Below, piece by piece: positions 44,077 to 52,277 of a stretch of 64,000 bases of DNA. Below the pieces are notes generated by a model. That model had not been told where the DNA came from. It saw nothing but the letters and a program-made list of their open reading frames with translations, and did no database searches. Each line of letters opens with the position of its first letter. Positions within the stretch are counted from its first letter, which is position 1. Source of the DNA: Mesorhizobium sp. Pch-S. GTDB taxonomy: Bacteria; Pseudomonadota; Alphaproteobacteria; Rhizobiales; Rhizobiaceae. The stretch is from positions 2,478,501 to 2,542,500 of the forward strand of contig NZ_CP029562.1 of NCBI RefSeq assembly GCF_004136315.1, in the 5' to 3' direction. Position numbers and translations under genes: made by a program.

Positions 44077-46134
44077 CTACGCTGTTTTTGTTCGCAGGAG
44101 CTGCTCCAACGCGTCAGGATCGGAGACGGGCGGCAGGCAGGACTGGGCCATGCACAGATAAGCGCCGGGTTTGTCGGTTGGAGGCACCACGTCGCCGGGC
44201 AGACTCGGCGCGGTGCCACCGAAGGGAACGGCGATGTCCATGCGGCGCGGGTCCGGATTTCGATTCGCCACCGCAACGAGGCTTGCCTGGGTGGGATCTT
44301 CGACGATAAGCAGCTTCAGCGGTTCGAGCGCCAGGGCACAGGAATTGACGATACCAACCTGACCATAGGTCTGCTGTCCGGCGCGGCCCTGGGCGTGCTC
44401 GGCCACCGTGAGCGCTTTTTCGTGCAGCGCGATGTCGCCTGTTATCGTCGACAGGCGTATCACGGCTTCAACGACCTGTCCGGTGGCGGACGCTATGGCT
44501 TCGTCGGCATCGCCACGGATGCGGATCGGCACATCGCTGCTGTCCGATGCGGACAGAAAATATCCGGTGCGATCCGGGTCGGCATGCCATTGGTCCAGCT
44601 GTTCGGCCAGGTTCCTGGCGACGCCTAGGTAGTGTGCATCACCGGTTGCTTCGAACAGCGCCGTTGCGGCGGTGATCATTGCCCCATAGTCGCTGGACAA
44701 GGCCGGGAACAATTTCCTGTCGCCGAGTATGGAGTGAGGAAGGCGGCCGTTTTCGGCAGCTGCCAGGATGCCGGCAAAGGCCTGCGCGGCAAGATCGATC
44801 CAGTCATTTCGCGCAAGGCTGCGGCCACACTCGGCCAGGGCGGTGATAACCAGGCCATTCCAGTCGGCCAGCACCTTGTCATCTCGTCCTGGACGCACAC
44901 GGGTGGCTCGGTCCGCGAGGAGCTTCGCCTTCAGGCCGGCGACGATCGGATAGTTGGCAACCTCCCGGTGCCGCTGCTCGTCGGTCTGGCGGAGGATCGG
45001 TTTGCCTTCCCAGTTGGAGGGAGCAGCGAGGTCATAATAGATTGCGAGAGCGGGAAGATCGGACTGCAACGCGTCGGCGAGCTGATCCTGGCTCCAGGTG
45101 TAGAAAAGACCTTCCTCGCCGTCGCTGTCGGCATCGAGGCTGGAGGCGAATGCTCCGTTCTCGATGCGCATTTCGCGCAAAAGCCAGCCGATGGTTTCTT
45201 CGATTCGAAGCCGGAACAATTCGTCATGCGTGGCGGCGTAAGCCCAGTTCGCCATGCGCAGCAGCTGGGCGTTGTCGTAGAGCATCTTTTCGAAATGCGG
45301 CACGGTCCAGTAAGCATCGGTGGAATAGCGGCAGAGGCCGCCGCCGACATGGTCATAGATGCCACCGGCCAGCATCTTCCGCAGCGACAGGAGGACGGAA
45401 TCGCGATGAGCAGCGGTCCCGTTCTGCAGCCAGGAAAGCCAGAGTGCCGTCATGAAGGGTGCGTTCGGAAACTTCGGAGCGCCTTTCAGTCCGCCTTCGT
45501 TCCAGTCGATCATGCTTTCGATGCCGTCTGCCAGGCGTGGCAGGGTTTGCCGATCGAGCAGGGCCTTGGGCTGCGTTGCCGAGAGCCGCGAGGCGACGTG
45601 CGTGATCAAGCCGCCGGCACTCTGGTTCAGGCTGTCCCGCTTCTCACGCCAGGCCTTTTCGACCGCCTCGAGCACCTGGACGAAACCCGGCCGACCGTAG
45701 CGCGAACGCGGCGGAAAGTAAGTCCCACCCCAGAACGGTTTGCCATCAGGGGTCAGAAACATGGTCAAAGGCCAGCCGCCCTGCTCGCCCATGGCGGAGA
45801 GCGAGGCCATATAGATCTGGTCGATGTCGGGACGTTCTTCGCGATCAACCTTGATGTTGACGAAGAACCGGTTCATGACGCCGGCGATTTCGTCGTTTTC
45901 GAAACTTTCATGCGCCATGACATGGCACCAGTGACAGGCAGCATAACCGACGGAAAGCAGGATCGGGCGATCCAGCGTGCTCGCCTCATCCAACGCTGCC
46001 TGTGACCAGGCTCGCCAGTAGACGGGGTTCTGCGCATGTTGGCGCAGATACGGACTTGCTTCTTCAGCGAGCAGATTCTTTTGCGGTAAAATCACGGTTC
46101 TAGCCTGTTCTCTATGTTGCGGAGGGTAGGGCAT
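44077..46134 (-). CDS. Thioredoxin-domain protein of the DUF255/SSP411 (YyaL) family
   Basis: A 685-residue protein. The N-terminal thioredoxin-like DUF255 domain (residues about 15-180) has EEASPYLRQHAQNPVYWRAW, SVGYAACHWCHVMAHESFEN (a CHWC active-site-like motif) and VDREERPDIDQIY. The remainder is an (alpha/alpha)-barrel of the six-hairpin type (MLYDNAQLLRMANWAYAAT; LDADSDGEEGLFYTW). The family is widespread but its reaction is not established. ATG 46134 lies 16 bases from the divergent mnmE start; GTG 46095 (MILPQKNL) is an alternative that would leave room for promoters. Confidence 0.9.
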   Translation of the reverse strand: MPYPPQHREQARTVILPQKNLLAEEASPYLRQHAQNPVYWRAWSQAALDEASTLDRPILLSVGYAACHWCHVMAHESFENDEIAGVMNRFFVNIKVDREERPDIDQIYMASLSAMGEQGGWPLTMFLTPDGKPFWGGTYFPPRSRYGRPGFVQVLEAVEKAWREKRDSLNQSAGGLITHVASRLSATQPKALLDRQTLPRLADGIESMIDWNEGGLKGAPKFPNAPFMTALWLSWLQNGTAAHRDSVLLSLRKMLAGGIYDHVGGGLCRYSTDAYWTVPHFEKMLYDNAQLLRMANWAYAATHDELFRLRIEETIGWLLREMRIENGAFASSLDADSDGEEGLFYTWSQDQLADALQSDLPALAIYYDLAAPSNWEGKPILRQTDEQRHREVANYPIVAGLKAKLLADRATRVRPGRDDKVLADWNGLVITALAECGRSLARNDWIDLAAQAFAGILAAAENGRLPHSILGDRKLFPALSSDYGAMITAATALFEATGDAHYLGVARNLAEQLDQWHADPDRTGYFLSASDSSDVPIRIRGDADEAIASATGQVVEAVIRLSTITGDIALHEKALTVAEHAQGRAGQQTYGQVGIVNSCALALEPLKLLIVEDPTQASLVAVANRNPDPRRMDIAVPFGGTAPSLPGDVVPPTDKPGAYLCMAQSCLPPVSDPDALEQLLRTKTA

Positions 46135-46149
46135 TTCGAAGAGCGGACA

Positions 46150-47469
46150 ATGAGATTTTCGGATTCGATCGTTGCGTTATCGAGTGGAAAGCTGCCAGCC
46201 GGTGTCGCGGTGGTGCGTTTGTCTGGCTCTAGGACTCGATTCGCTCTCGAAACGATTTTGGGCGCATCGGTTCCTGAACGTGAGGTGATGCTGCGTCGGT
46301 TGAAGCAATCCGATGGATCGCTGATCGATACCGGGTTGGTGATCTTCTTTCCTGGGCCGGCCAGCTTCACCGGTGAGGATGTCGCGGAGTTTCAGGTCCA
46401 CGGTGGCAAGGCTGTGGTGTCTGCGCTGCTGCGGACACTGACCGCCATTGACGGCATCCGTCATGCTGAACCCGGTGAATTTACCAGACGTGCTTTCCTG
46501 AACGGCAAGCTTGACCTCGTCGAGACCGAAGCTCTCGCGGATCTGATCAACGCCGAGACGGAATCTCAGCGCCGTTTTGCCCTGCTTAATGCGAGCGGTG
46601 CCCAGAGCGAACTTTATGATGGTTGGCGCCGGCGGTTGATCCATGCGCGCGCAATGATCGAGGCTGAGATCGATTTCGCCGACGAAGACGACATTCCGGG
46701 CTCCGTCTCCGATACCATCTGGTCTGATATGCGCAAGCTTTCCAATGAGATCACCGGGCATGTTAGCGGGTTTCATGCCGGGGAAATCATCCGCGAAGGC
46801 TTCGATGTGGTGATTTTGGGCGCGCCGAATGCCGGAAAGTCGAGCCTGTTCAATGCGCTGGCCCGGCGTGAAGCCGCAATCGTCAGTGATGAACCCGGAA
46901 CGACCCGGGATCTGCTTGAAGTCGTGCTGGATCTGCATGGCCTGAAAGTTCGATTGACGGATACCGCGGGGTTGAGAGAGCAAGCCGGCACGATTGAAGG
47001 CATAGGCATTCAGAGAGCGAGGAACCGCGCTCAAAGCGCAGACCTGATTGTGGCGCTGCAGGACGTGACCGTCGCGCCGGCGGATATTGAGTTACCATCC
47101 GGCCCGCGCCTGCTTCGCGTCGGGACGAAAGTGGATCTGCTCGCCGCAGAGACGAAGGCCGAGGATGCGTTCGATCTTGTTGTCTCTGCGAAGACAGGCG
47201 CCGGTCTGGATCAACTGCTCGAGACGCTCGGAGAACTGGCGGATGGCGCCAGTGGTGCTGCAGGGAGTTTGCTGCCAACACGCCTGCGCCATGTCGAATT
47301 GTTGGAAGAAGGCAGGGCGTTCATCGAGAGGACGCTCGTCCAGACCGACCTGGAACTTCAGGCAGAAGATCTACGGCTGGCTGGAGAACGGCTTGGCCGG
47401 ATCGTCGGCATCGTCGACGTCGAGGATCTGCTCGACGTGATCTTCTCGCAGTTCTGTATTGGGAAGTGA
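46150..47469 (+). CDS. mnmE: tRNA uridine-5-carboxymethylaminomethyl(34) synthesis GTPase MnmE
   Basis: A 439-residue MnmE (TrmE) that, with MnmG, installs the cmnm5 group on tRNA wobble uridine. The folate-binding N-terminal domain is followed by a GTPase domain with G1 GAPNAGKSSLFNAL near residue 224, the switch DEPGTTRD and G3 DTAGL; the invariant C-terminal FCIGK is at the end. The Rhizobiales form is slightly shorter than in E. coli. ATG 46150 was chosen because MRFSDSIVALSSG is the family start. G+C is visibly lower than in neighbouring operons. parS variants begin at its stop. Confidence 0.97.
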   Translation: MRFSDSIVALSSGKLPAGVAVVRLSGSRTRFALETILGASVPEREVMLRRLKQSDGSLIDTGLVIFFPGPASFTGEDVAEFQVHGGKAVVSALLRTLTAIDGIRHAEPGEFTRRAFLNGKLDLVETEALADLINAETESQRRFALLNASGAQSELYDGWRRRLIHARAMIEAEIDFADEDDIPGSVSDTIWSDMRKLSNEITGHVSGFHAGEIIREGFDVVILGAPNAGKSSLFNALARREAAIVSDEPGTTRDLLEVVLDLHGLKVRLTDTAGLREQAGTIEGIGIQRARNRAQSADLIVALQDVTVAPADIELPSGPRLLRVGTKVDLLAAETKAEDAFDLVVSAKTGAGLDQLLETLGELADGASGAAGSLLPTRLRHVELLEEGRAFIERTLVQTDLELQAEDLRLAGERLGRIVGIVDVEDLLDVIFSQFCIGK

Positions 47470-47482
47470 CTCACGTGAAACA
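47467..47482 (+). other. Variant parS site 1
   Basis: TGACTCACGTGAAACA, 14/16 to the parS consensus TGTTTCACGTGAAACA, overlapping the mnmE stop codon. Identical to variants 2 and 3. Confidence 0.6.
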
Positions 47483-47607
47483 CCAGCACTCGATCCCGAG
47501 GACTGGAACCGATTTTCGGAGAGGGACGGCACACTCCACCCCCATGCGCCAGACCAAAGCTCCTATGGCGTCCGTTGCGCGTCCGAGAGGATGCACTGGC
47601 ACGCGGG

Positions 47608-47623
47608 TGACTCACGTGAAACA
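47608..47623 (+). other. Variant parS site 2
   Basis: TGACTCACGTGAAACA, the same 14/16 parS variant, 141 bp from site 1. The 125 bases between sites 1 and 2 show no gene or other signal. Confidence 0.6.
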
Positions 47624-47635
47624 TCTCGGGCAGGC

Positions 47636-47651
47636 TGACTCACGTGAAACA
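47636..47651 (+). other. Variant parS site 3
   Basis: TGACTCACGTGAAACA again, 28 bp from site 2, placing it on nearly the same DNA face given about 10.5 bp per turn. Confidence 0.6.
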
Positions 47652-47682
47652 ATAGCCCTGTCTATCGATCACAACTGATACG

Positions 47683-47698
47683 TGTTTCACGTGAAACG
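47683..47698 (+). other. parS: Canonical parS centromere site
   Basis: TGTTTCACGTGAAACG contains the perfect 14-bp palindrome GTTTCACGTGAAAC and matches 15/16 of the parS consensus. It lies 71 bases before mnmG and about 3.5 kb from the parB gene. ParB nucleates here and spreads to load SMC and drive origin segregation. Confidence 0.92.
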
Positions 47699-47768
47699 TT
47701 CGGTTTTTCTTGACAGGAATCATTCGGAAGAACATGACAGCGCTAGCGAAACTCCTGGAGCATAAACA

Positions 47769-49640
47769 ATGATCAGCAGCTACGACGTCGTCGTGGTTGG
47801 AGGCGGCCATGCCGGCTGCGAGGCTGCCAGCGCTGCAGCCCGCGCTGGTGCACGCTGTGCTTTGGTCACGTTGCGCTTCGACACGATCGGCGTGATGTCT
47901 TGCAACCCCGCTATCGGCGGTCTCGGCAAAGGTCATCTCGTTCGCGAGATCGATGCCATGGATGGCCTGATGGGCCGTGTCGCCGATGCTGCTGGTATCC
48001 AGTTTCGTCTGCTGAATCGCCGCAAGGGTCCTGCTGTGCGCGGTCCCCGAACGCAGGCTGATCGCAAGCTGTACCGGCTGGCGATGCAGGATGCCATCCA
48101 GGCGCAGCCAAATCTCGACGTGATCGAAGGCGAGGTTTTCGATCTCGAGGTCAAAGACAACATCGTCTCAGCGGTAGTGCTGGCTGACGGTCGACGTCTG
48201 TCTTGTGGCGCCGTGGTCTTGACCACAGGTACATTCCTGCGCGGATTGATCCATATCGGCGACCGCAAGATCGTTGCGGGACGCATGAATGAACAAGCGT
48301 CCGTCGGCCTGTCGGCAACCATGGAGCGCATCGGTTTCAAGCTCGGTCGTTTGAAGACAGGCACACCGCCGCGGCTGGATGGGCGCACGATCGAGTGGAA
48401 AGTTCTGGAGAGTCAGGCCGCGGATGAGAACCCGGTTCCGTTCTCTTTGATGACGGATCGTATCCGCAATCCGCAGATTGATTGCGGTATTACGCGCACG
48501 ACTCCGCAATCGCACGCTGTTATCCGTGCCAATCTCAATCGCTCCGCCATGTACTCCGGCGAGATCGAAGGCGTGGGACCACGCTATTGCCCATCCATCG
48601 AGGACAAGATCGTCAAGTTCGGCGACCGTGAGGGTCATCAGATCTTCCTGGAGCCCGAAGGTCTCGATGATCCGACGGTCTACCCGAACGGGATTTCGAC
48701 ATCGTTGCCGGAAGATGCGCAGCTTGAATTGCTCAAGACGATCCCGGGCCTTGAACGCGCGACGATGCTGCAGCCGGGTTATGCCATCGAATATGACCAC
48801 ATAGATCCTCGCGAACTGCACCAGTCGCTCGAGACCCGCAAAGTCCAGGGACTGTTTCTTGCCGGTCAGATCAACGGTACGACGGGATATGAAGAGGCCG
48901 GGGCGCAAGGGCTTGTCGCAGGTTTGAACGCGGCGCGCCGCGCCGGCGGCAGCAGCCAGGTCGTGTTCAGCCGCACCGAAGCTTACATCGGGGTGATGAT
49001 CGATGATCTTACAAGCCGCGGCATTGCCGAGCCTTATCGTATGTTTACGTCGCGCGCGGAGTTCAGGTTGTCATTGCGCGCCGACAATGCCGATGAGCGT
49101 TTGACGGGGAAAGCCATCGACCTCGGTATCGTCTCGGTGGAGCGAACCCGTCGCTTCGAAGAAATCAGGACACGGATCGACTCGGCGCGTGAGTTGGCGA
49201 AGCAGATCCGTTTCACCCCGAACGAGGCGGCGAACCATGGGCTGGAGATCAACAAGGATGGAGTGCGGCGCTCCGCGTATGAGCTGCTGGCCTATCCGGA
49301 TGTCGATGTAGCCTGGCTGGCAAGGATCGATGCGCAGTTTGGAGCCATCGATGCCAAGACGGCGGAAGCTCTGGAGATCGAAGCAAAGTATTCCGTCTAT
49401 CTGGATCGTCAGAAAGCGGATGCGGAGCAACTGCGCCGCGAGGAAGGCCGGCAGATTCCCGCAGAACTTGATTTCGGCGCTGTAGCCGGACTGTCCAATG
49501 AACTCAAGCAGAAGATGCGGGATCGCAAACCGCGGTCGATCGCCGAAGCCCAGCGCATGGAGGGTATGACCCCGGCGGCCCTGGCCGTGATTGTGGCTCA
49601 TATCCGAAATGCGGAAATCGTCGAGAAGGGCGCCGCGTGA
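47769..49640 (+). CDS. mnmG: tRNA uridine-5-carboxymethylaminomethyl(34) synthesis enzyme MnmG
   Basis: A 623-residue MnmG (GidA), the FAD/NADH-dependent partner of MnmE. The FAD fold is [18 protein letters not shown] at residues 7-24; [22 protein letters not shown] near 46 is a family signature; [15 protein letters not shown] and [24 protein letters not shown] (about residues 238 and 366) are also typical. The C-terminal helical domain ([19 protein letters not shown]) contacts tRNA and MnmE. The stop overlaps rsmG (GTGA). The mnmE-mnmG-rsmG-parA-parB order is the conserved origin-proximal cluster. Confidence 0.98.
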   Translation: MISSYDVVVVGGGHAGCEAASAAARAGARCALVTLRFDTIGVMSCNPAIGGLGKGHLVREIDAMDGLMGRVADAAGIQFRLLNRRKGPAVRGPRTQADRKLYRLAMQDAIQAQPNLDVIEGEVFDLEVKDNIVSAVVLADGRRLSCGAVVLTTGTFLRGLIHIGDRKIVAGRMNEQASVGLSATMERIGFKLGRLKTGTPPRLDGRTIEWKVLESQAADENPVPFSLMTDRIRNPQIDCGITRTTPQSHAVIRANLNRSAMYSGEIEGVGPRYCPSIEDKIVKFGDREGHQIFLEPEGLDDPTVYPNGISTSLPEDAQLELLKTIPGLERATMLQPGYAIEYDHIDPRELHQSLETRKVQGLFLAGQINGTTGYEEAGAQGLVAGLNAARRAGGSSQVVFSRTEAYIGVMIDDLTSRGIAEPYRMFTSRAEFRLSLRADNADERLTGKAIDLGIVSVERTRRFEEIRTRIDSARELAKQIRFTPNEAANHGLEINKDGVRRSAYELLAYPDVDVAWLARIDAQFGAIDAKTAEALEIEAKYSVYLDRQKADAEQLRREEGRQIPAELDFGAVAGLSNELKQKMRDRKPRSIAEAQRMEGMTPAALAVIVAHIRNAEIVEKGAA

Positions 49641-50266
49641 GCGCTGCATCCTACGAGAGTTTGCGGGAAGTGGCGGGAGACGTTTCACGTGAAACGTTTG
49701 CGGCGCTCGAGGCCTTTGAGGCACACTTCCTGAAATGGAACAGAAGCATAAATCTCGTTGCGTCCTCGACGGAAGGCGACGTCTGGCGCCGGCATATCCT
49801 GGATAGTGCGCAGCTCGCGGCGATAGAACCGACAGCAACGCGCTGGGTGGATATCGGCTCCGGCGGTGGCTTCCCTGGACTGGTGATGGCGTTTCTGCTC
49901 GGGGAGCGTGGTGGGTCGATTGGTCTGGTCGAGAGCAATCGCAAGAAGACTGGCTTCCTGCAGGCAACTGTCGGGCAGTTTCGTTTGCCCGCGCGGATCA
50001 TTGCCAGGCGTATCGAAGACTCATATCCATTTGTGGGTGTGCCGGAGATCGTTACAGCACGTGCCTTGGCTTCGCTGGTCGATCTCCTCGATCTCACGGA
50101 GCCCTGGTTGGCTTCGGGCGCACGTGCCTTGTTCCACAAAGGGCGGGATTATCAGCGGGAAATCGAAGAAAGCACTCACCGCTGGCGCTTCGATCTGGTA
50201 GAACATCCAAGCATGATCGACCCACAAGGGGTTGTGCTTGAGCTGCGAAATGTTCGCAGAGTTTGA
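49637..50266 (+). CDS. rsmG: 16S rRNA (guanine(527)-N(7))-methyltransferase RsmG
   Basis: A 209-residue RsmG (GidB) that methylates G527 of 16S rRNA with SAM. The SAM-binding motif is [16 protein letters not shown] near residue 73, and [22 protein letters not shown] and [13 protein letters not shown] are further family segments. GTG start overlaps the mnmG stop. A perfect parS palindrome lies inside the gene at codons 15-20, so the coding sequence is constrained twice. Confidence 0.95.
   Translation: MSAASYESLREVAGDVSRETFAALEAFEAHFLKWNRSINLVASSTEGDVWRRHILDSAQLAAIEPTATRWVDIGSGGGFPGLVMAFLLGERGGSIGLVESNRKKTGFLQATVGQFRLPARIIARRIEDSYPFVGVPEIVTARALASLVDLLDLTEPWLASGARALFHKGRDYQREIEESTHRWRFDLVEHPSMIDPQGVVLELRNVRRV
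49681..49696 (+). other. parS: parS site inside rsmG
   Basis: CGTTTCACGTGAAACG has the exact 14-bp parS core GTTTCACGTGAAAC and 14/16 of the full consensus; the symmetry extends to 18 bp (49680-49697). It encodes ETFHVKR-type codons near the rsmG start. Confidence 0.9.
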
Positions 50267-50309
50267 TTCAACGTGTGATGCTAGCGAAATGAATTTGTGG
50301 CGGAAAACC

Positions 50310-51098
50310 ATGACCTCCACCGGACCCAGGATCATTACGGTTGCCAACCAGAAGGGCGGTGTCGGCAAGACGACCACCGCCATCAACCTGGCAACAGCGC
50401 TCGCCGCGATCGGTGAGCGTGTGCTCATCGTCGACCTCGACCCTCAGGGCAATGCCAGTACCGGGCTCGGTATCGATCGTCGCGATCGTGCGGTCTCTTC
50501 CTACGATGTGCTCACCGGCCAGCTCGATCTCGAGGCTGCGGCAATGCCGACGGCCGTACCCGGCCTGTCGATCGTTCCTTCGACGCTCGACTTGCTTGGC
50601 ATCGAGATGGAGATCGCCTCGGCACCGGATCGTGTGCTGCGCCTGCGCAACGCCATCCATGCCTCCGATCAGTTCAGCTATGTGCTGATCGACTGCCCGC
50701 CGTCACTCAACCTGCTGACGCTGAATTCGATGGCGGCAGCTGATTCGGTGCTGGTGCCGCTGCAGTGCGAGTTCTTCGCACTAGAAGGTCTGAGCCAGCT
50801 GCTCGAAACGGTCGAGCAGGTGCGCGGATCGATCAACCCGAATTTGAGCATCCAAGGCATCGTGCTCACCATGTTCGATGGTCGCAACAACCTCGCCAAC
50901 CAGGTCGTGCAGGATGTGCGCGCCTATATGGGCGACAAGGTCTATGAGACGATCATCCCGCGCAATGTGCGCGTGTCGGAAGCGCCGTCCTACGGCAAGC
51001 CGGCGATCCTCTATGATCTCAAATGTTCCGGCAGCCAGGCCTATCTGCAGCTGGCTTCGGAAGTGATTCGCCGCGAGCGGCAGCTGCGGGCCGCATAG
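50310..51098 (+). CDS. parA: Chromosome partitioning ATPase ParA
   Basis: A 262-residue ParA/Soj-type Walker ATPase that moves ParB-parS complexes. The deviant Walker A is NQKGGVGKTTTAINLATAL at residues 12-30; motif A' is LIVDLDPQGNAS; Walker B is YVLIDCPPSLNLLTLN; the NIPRNVRVSEAPSYGKP-type segment is present near 222. ATG 50310 (GGCGGAA upstream) is proposed; ATG 50289 would add seven residues. It lies 43 bases after rsmG, and an extragenic palindrome separates it from parB. Confidence 0.96.
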   Translation: MTSTGPRIITVANQKGGVGKTTTAINLATALAAIGERVLIVDLDPQGNASTGLGIDRRDRAVSSYDVLTGQLDLEAAAMPTAVPGLSIVPSTLDLLGIEMEIASAPDRVLRLRNAIHASDQFSYVLIDCPPSLNLLTLNSMAAADSVLVPLQCEFFALEGLSQLLETVEQVRGSINPNLSIQGIVLTMFDGRNNLANQVVQDVRAYMGDKVYETIIPRNVRVSEAPSYGKPAILYDLKCSGSQAYLQLASEVIRRERQLRAA

Positions 51099-51111
51099 GA
51101 TTTGATACACT

Positions 51112-51211
51112 GGAGCGGTTCCGTTTTTGACGGAAACGCGGAAGCGCTCTAACTCCTTGTTTTTACACAATTCTGGTTGGAAAACCGTTGTATACTTTTC
51201 CTGGAATTGCC
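51112..51211 (+). repeat. Rhizobial extragenic palindrome, copy E (complete)
   Basis: The fullest copy in the window: TGGAGCGGTTCCG, TTTTTGACGGAAACGCGG, AAGCGCTCTAACTCCTTG, TTTTTACACAATTCTGGTTG, GAAAACCG, and the closing TTTTCCTGGAATTGC. It occupies most of the 140 bases between parA and parB. Confidence 0.88.
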
Positions 51212-51238
51212 TGAGCAAAACGACCTGGAAGACCTGAG

Positions 51239-52123
51239 ATGAACGACGATCCTTCGAGAAAGCGGCTGGGACGAGGGCTTGCAGCACTGATCGGCGAAAT
51301 CGACCGACCTGCGGCCTCGGCTACCGAACAGCCGCGTCCTGCGGCTGACGGCAAGGTTCCGATCGAGTTCGTCTCCCCCAATCCGCGCAACCCGCGCCGC
51401 CATTTCGGGGATGCCGAGCTGACGGATCTTTCCCAGTCAATTCGCGAACATGGCGTGGTCCAGCCGGTGGTGGTGCGTTCGTCGCCCACACAGCAGGGCC
51501 GCTACGAAATCATCGCCGGCGAGCGGCGCTGGCGGGCAGCGCAACGCGCCGGCCTGATCGAGATTCCGGTGATCGTAAGAGAGGTCAATGACCGTACGGC
51601 GCTCGAGTTGGCGATCATCGAAAACGTGCAGCGTGCCGATCTCAACGCGGTCGAAGAGGCGCTTGGCTACCAGCAGCTGATCGACGATCACGGCTATAGC
51701 CAGGCCGATCTCGGCCAGGTGATCGGCAAGAGCCGCAGCCATGTCGCCAACACACTAAGGCTTCTGAAACTGCCGGATGTCATCCGCGACATGCTGGTGG
51801 ATGGCTCCTTGTCAGCCGGCCATGCGCGCACGCTGGTCACCGCACAGGATCCGGCAGGACTTGCCAAGCGTATCGTGGAAGAAGGGCTTTCGGTCCGTCA
51901 GGCTGAAGCGCTCGCGCAGATGCCGGTGCAGGCGCAGCGCGAGGCCAAGCTCTCGACGCCCACGGAGAAGGATCCGGATACGCTGGCACTGGAAAAGCTG
52001 CTGTCCGATGTCACCGGCATGAAAGTGGTGATCGCGCACAAGAGCGGGGGCGGCGAGCTGCGTGTCTCGTACCGTTCGCTCGACCAACTAGACGACCTCT
52101 GCCGGCGGCTGAAACAGGCCTGA
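51239..52123 (+). CDS. parB: Chromosome partitioning protein ParB
   Basis: A 294-residue ParB/Spo0J-type CTPase clamp that loads at parS. The N-terminal ParA-interacting RLGRGLAALIGEI is at residues 9-21; the CTP-binding region has NPRNPRRHF and GERRWRAAQRAGL near residue 95; the HTH that reads parS is GQVIGKSRSHVANTLRLLKL near 160. The C-terminal dimer domain is present. It is separated from parA by extragenic repeat E, which may change the parA:parB ratio. Confidence 0.97.
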   Translation: MNDDPSRKRLGRGLAALIGEIDRPAASATEQPRPAADGKVPIEFVSPNPRNPRRHFGDAELTDLSQSIREHGVVQPVVVRSSPTQQGRYEIIAGERRWRAAQRAGLIEIPVIVREVNDRTALELAIIENVQRADLNAVEEALGYQQLIDDHGYSQADLGQVIGKSRSHVANTLRLLKLPDVIRDMLVDGSLSAGHARTLVTAQDPAGLAKRIVEEGLSVRQAEALAQMPVQAQREAKLSTPTEKDPDTLALEKLLSDVTGMKVVIAHKSGGGELRVSYRSLDQLDDLCRRLKQA

Positions 52124-52249
52124 GCTGCTGATTCGACATCAACCGCTTTGCGCTAAGTCACTGTGGTAAAATAGCTTTGTGACCGCCTTGGCGCTGATCG
52201 AGGCGTTTTCGCCCCCTGGAAAGCGAGACGCGTCGCTGCTTTTCGGACG

Positions 52250-52274
52250 AAACCCGTCACCTACCTGCGGGTTT
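52250..52274. terminator. Possible hairpin terminator between parB and holA
   Basis: AAACCCG (52250-52256) pairs with CGGGTTT (52268-52274), an 7-bp stem with an 11-base loop, between the convergent parB and holA genes. The T-tract is short on both strands. Confidence 0.5.
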
Positions 52275-52277
52275 GCT

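Noticed and set aside
44632..46005. Plus-strand 457-residue open frame
   Set aside because: It is fully antisense to the DUF255 thioredoxin-domain gene, which has clear motifs; the opposing frame shows none.
47466..47678. Small open frame of 70 codons in the mnmE-mnmG gap
   Set aside because: It is created by the parS repeats, with THVKH repeated from the TCACGTGAAAC units; it has no ribosome-binding site or plausible protein character.
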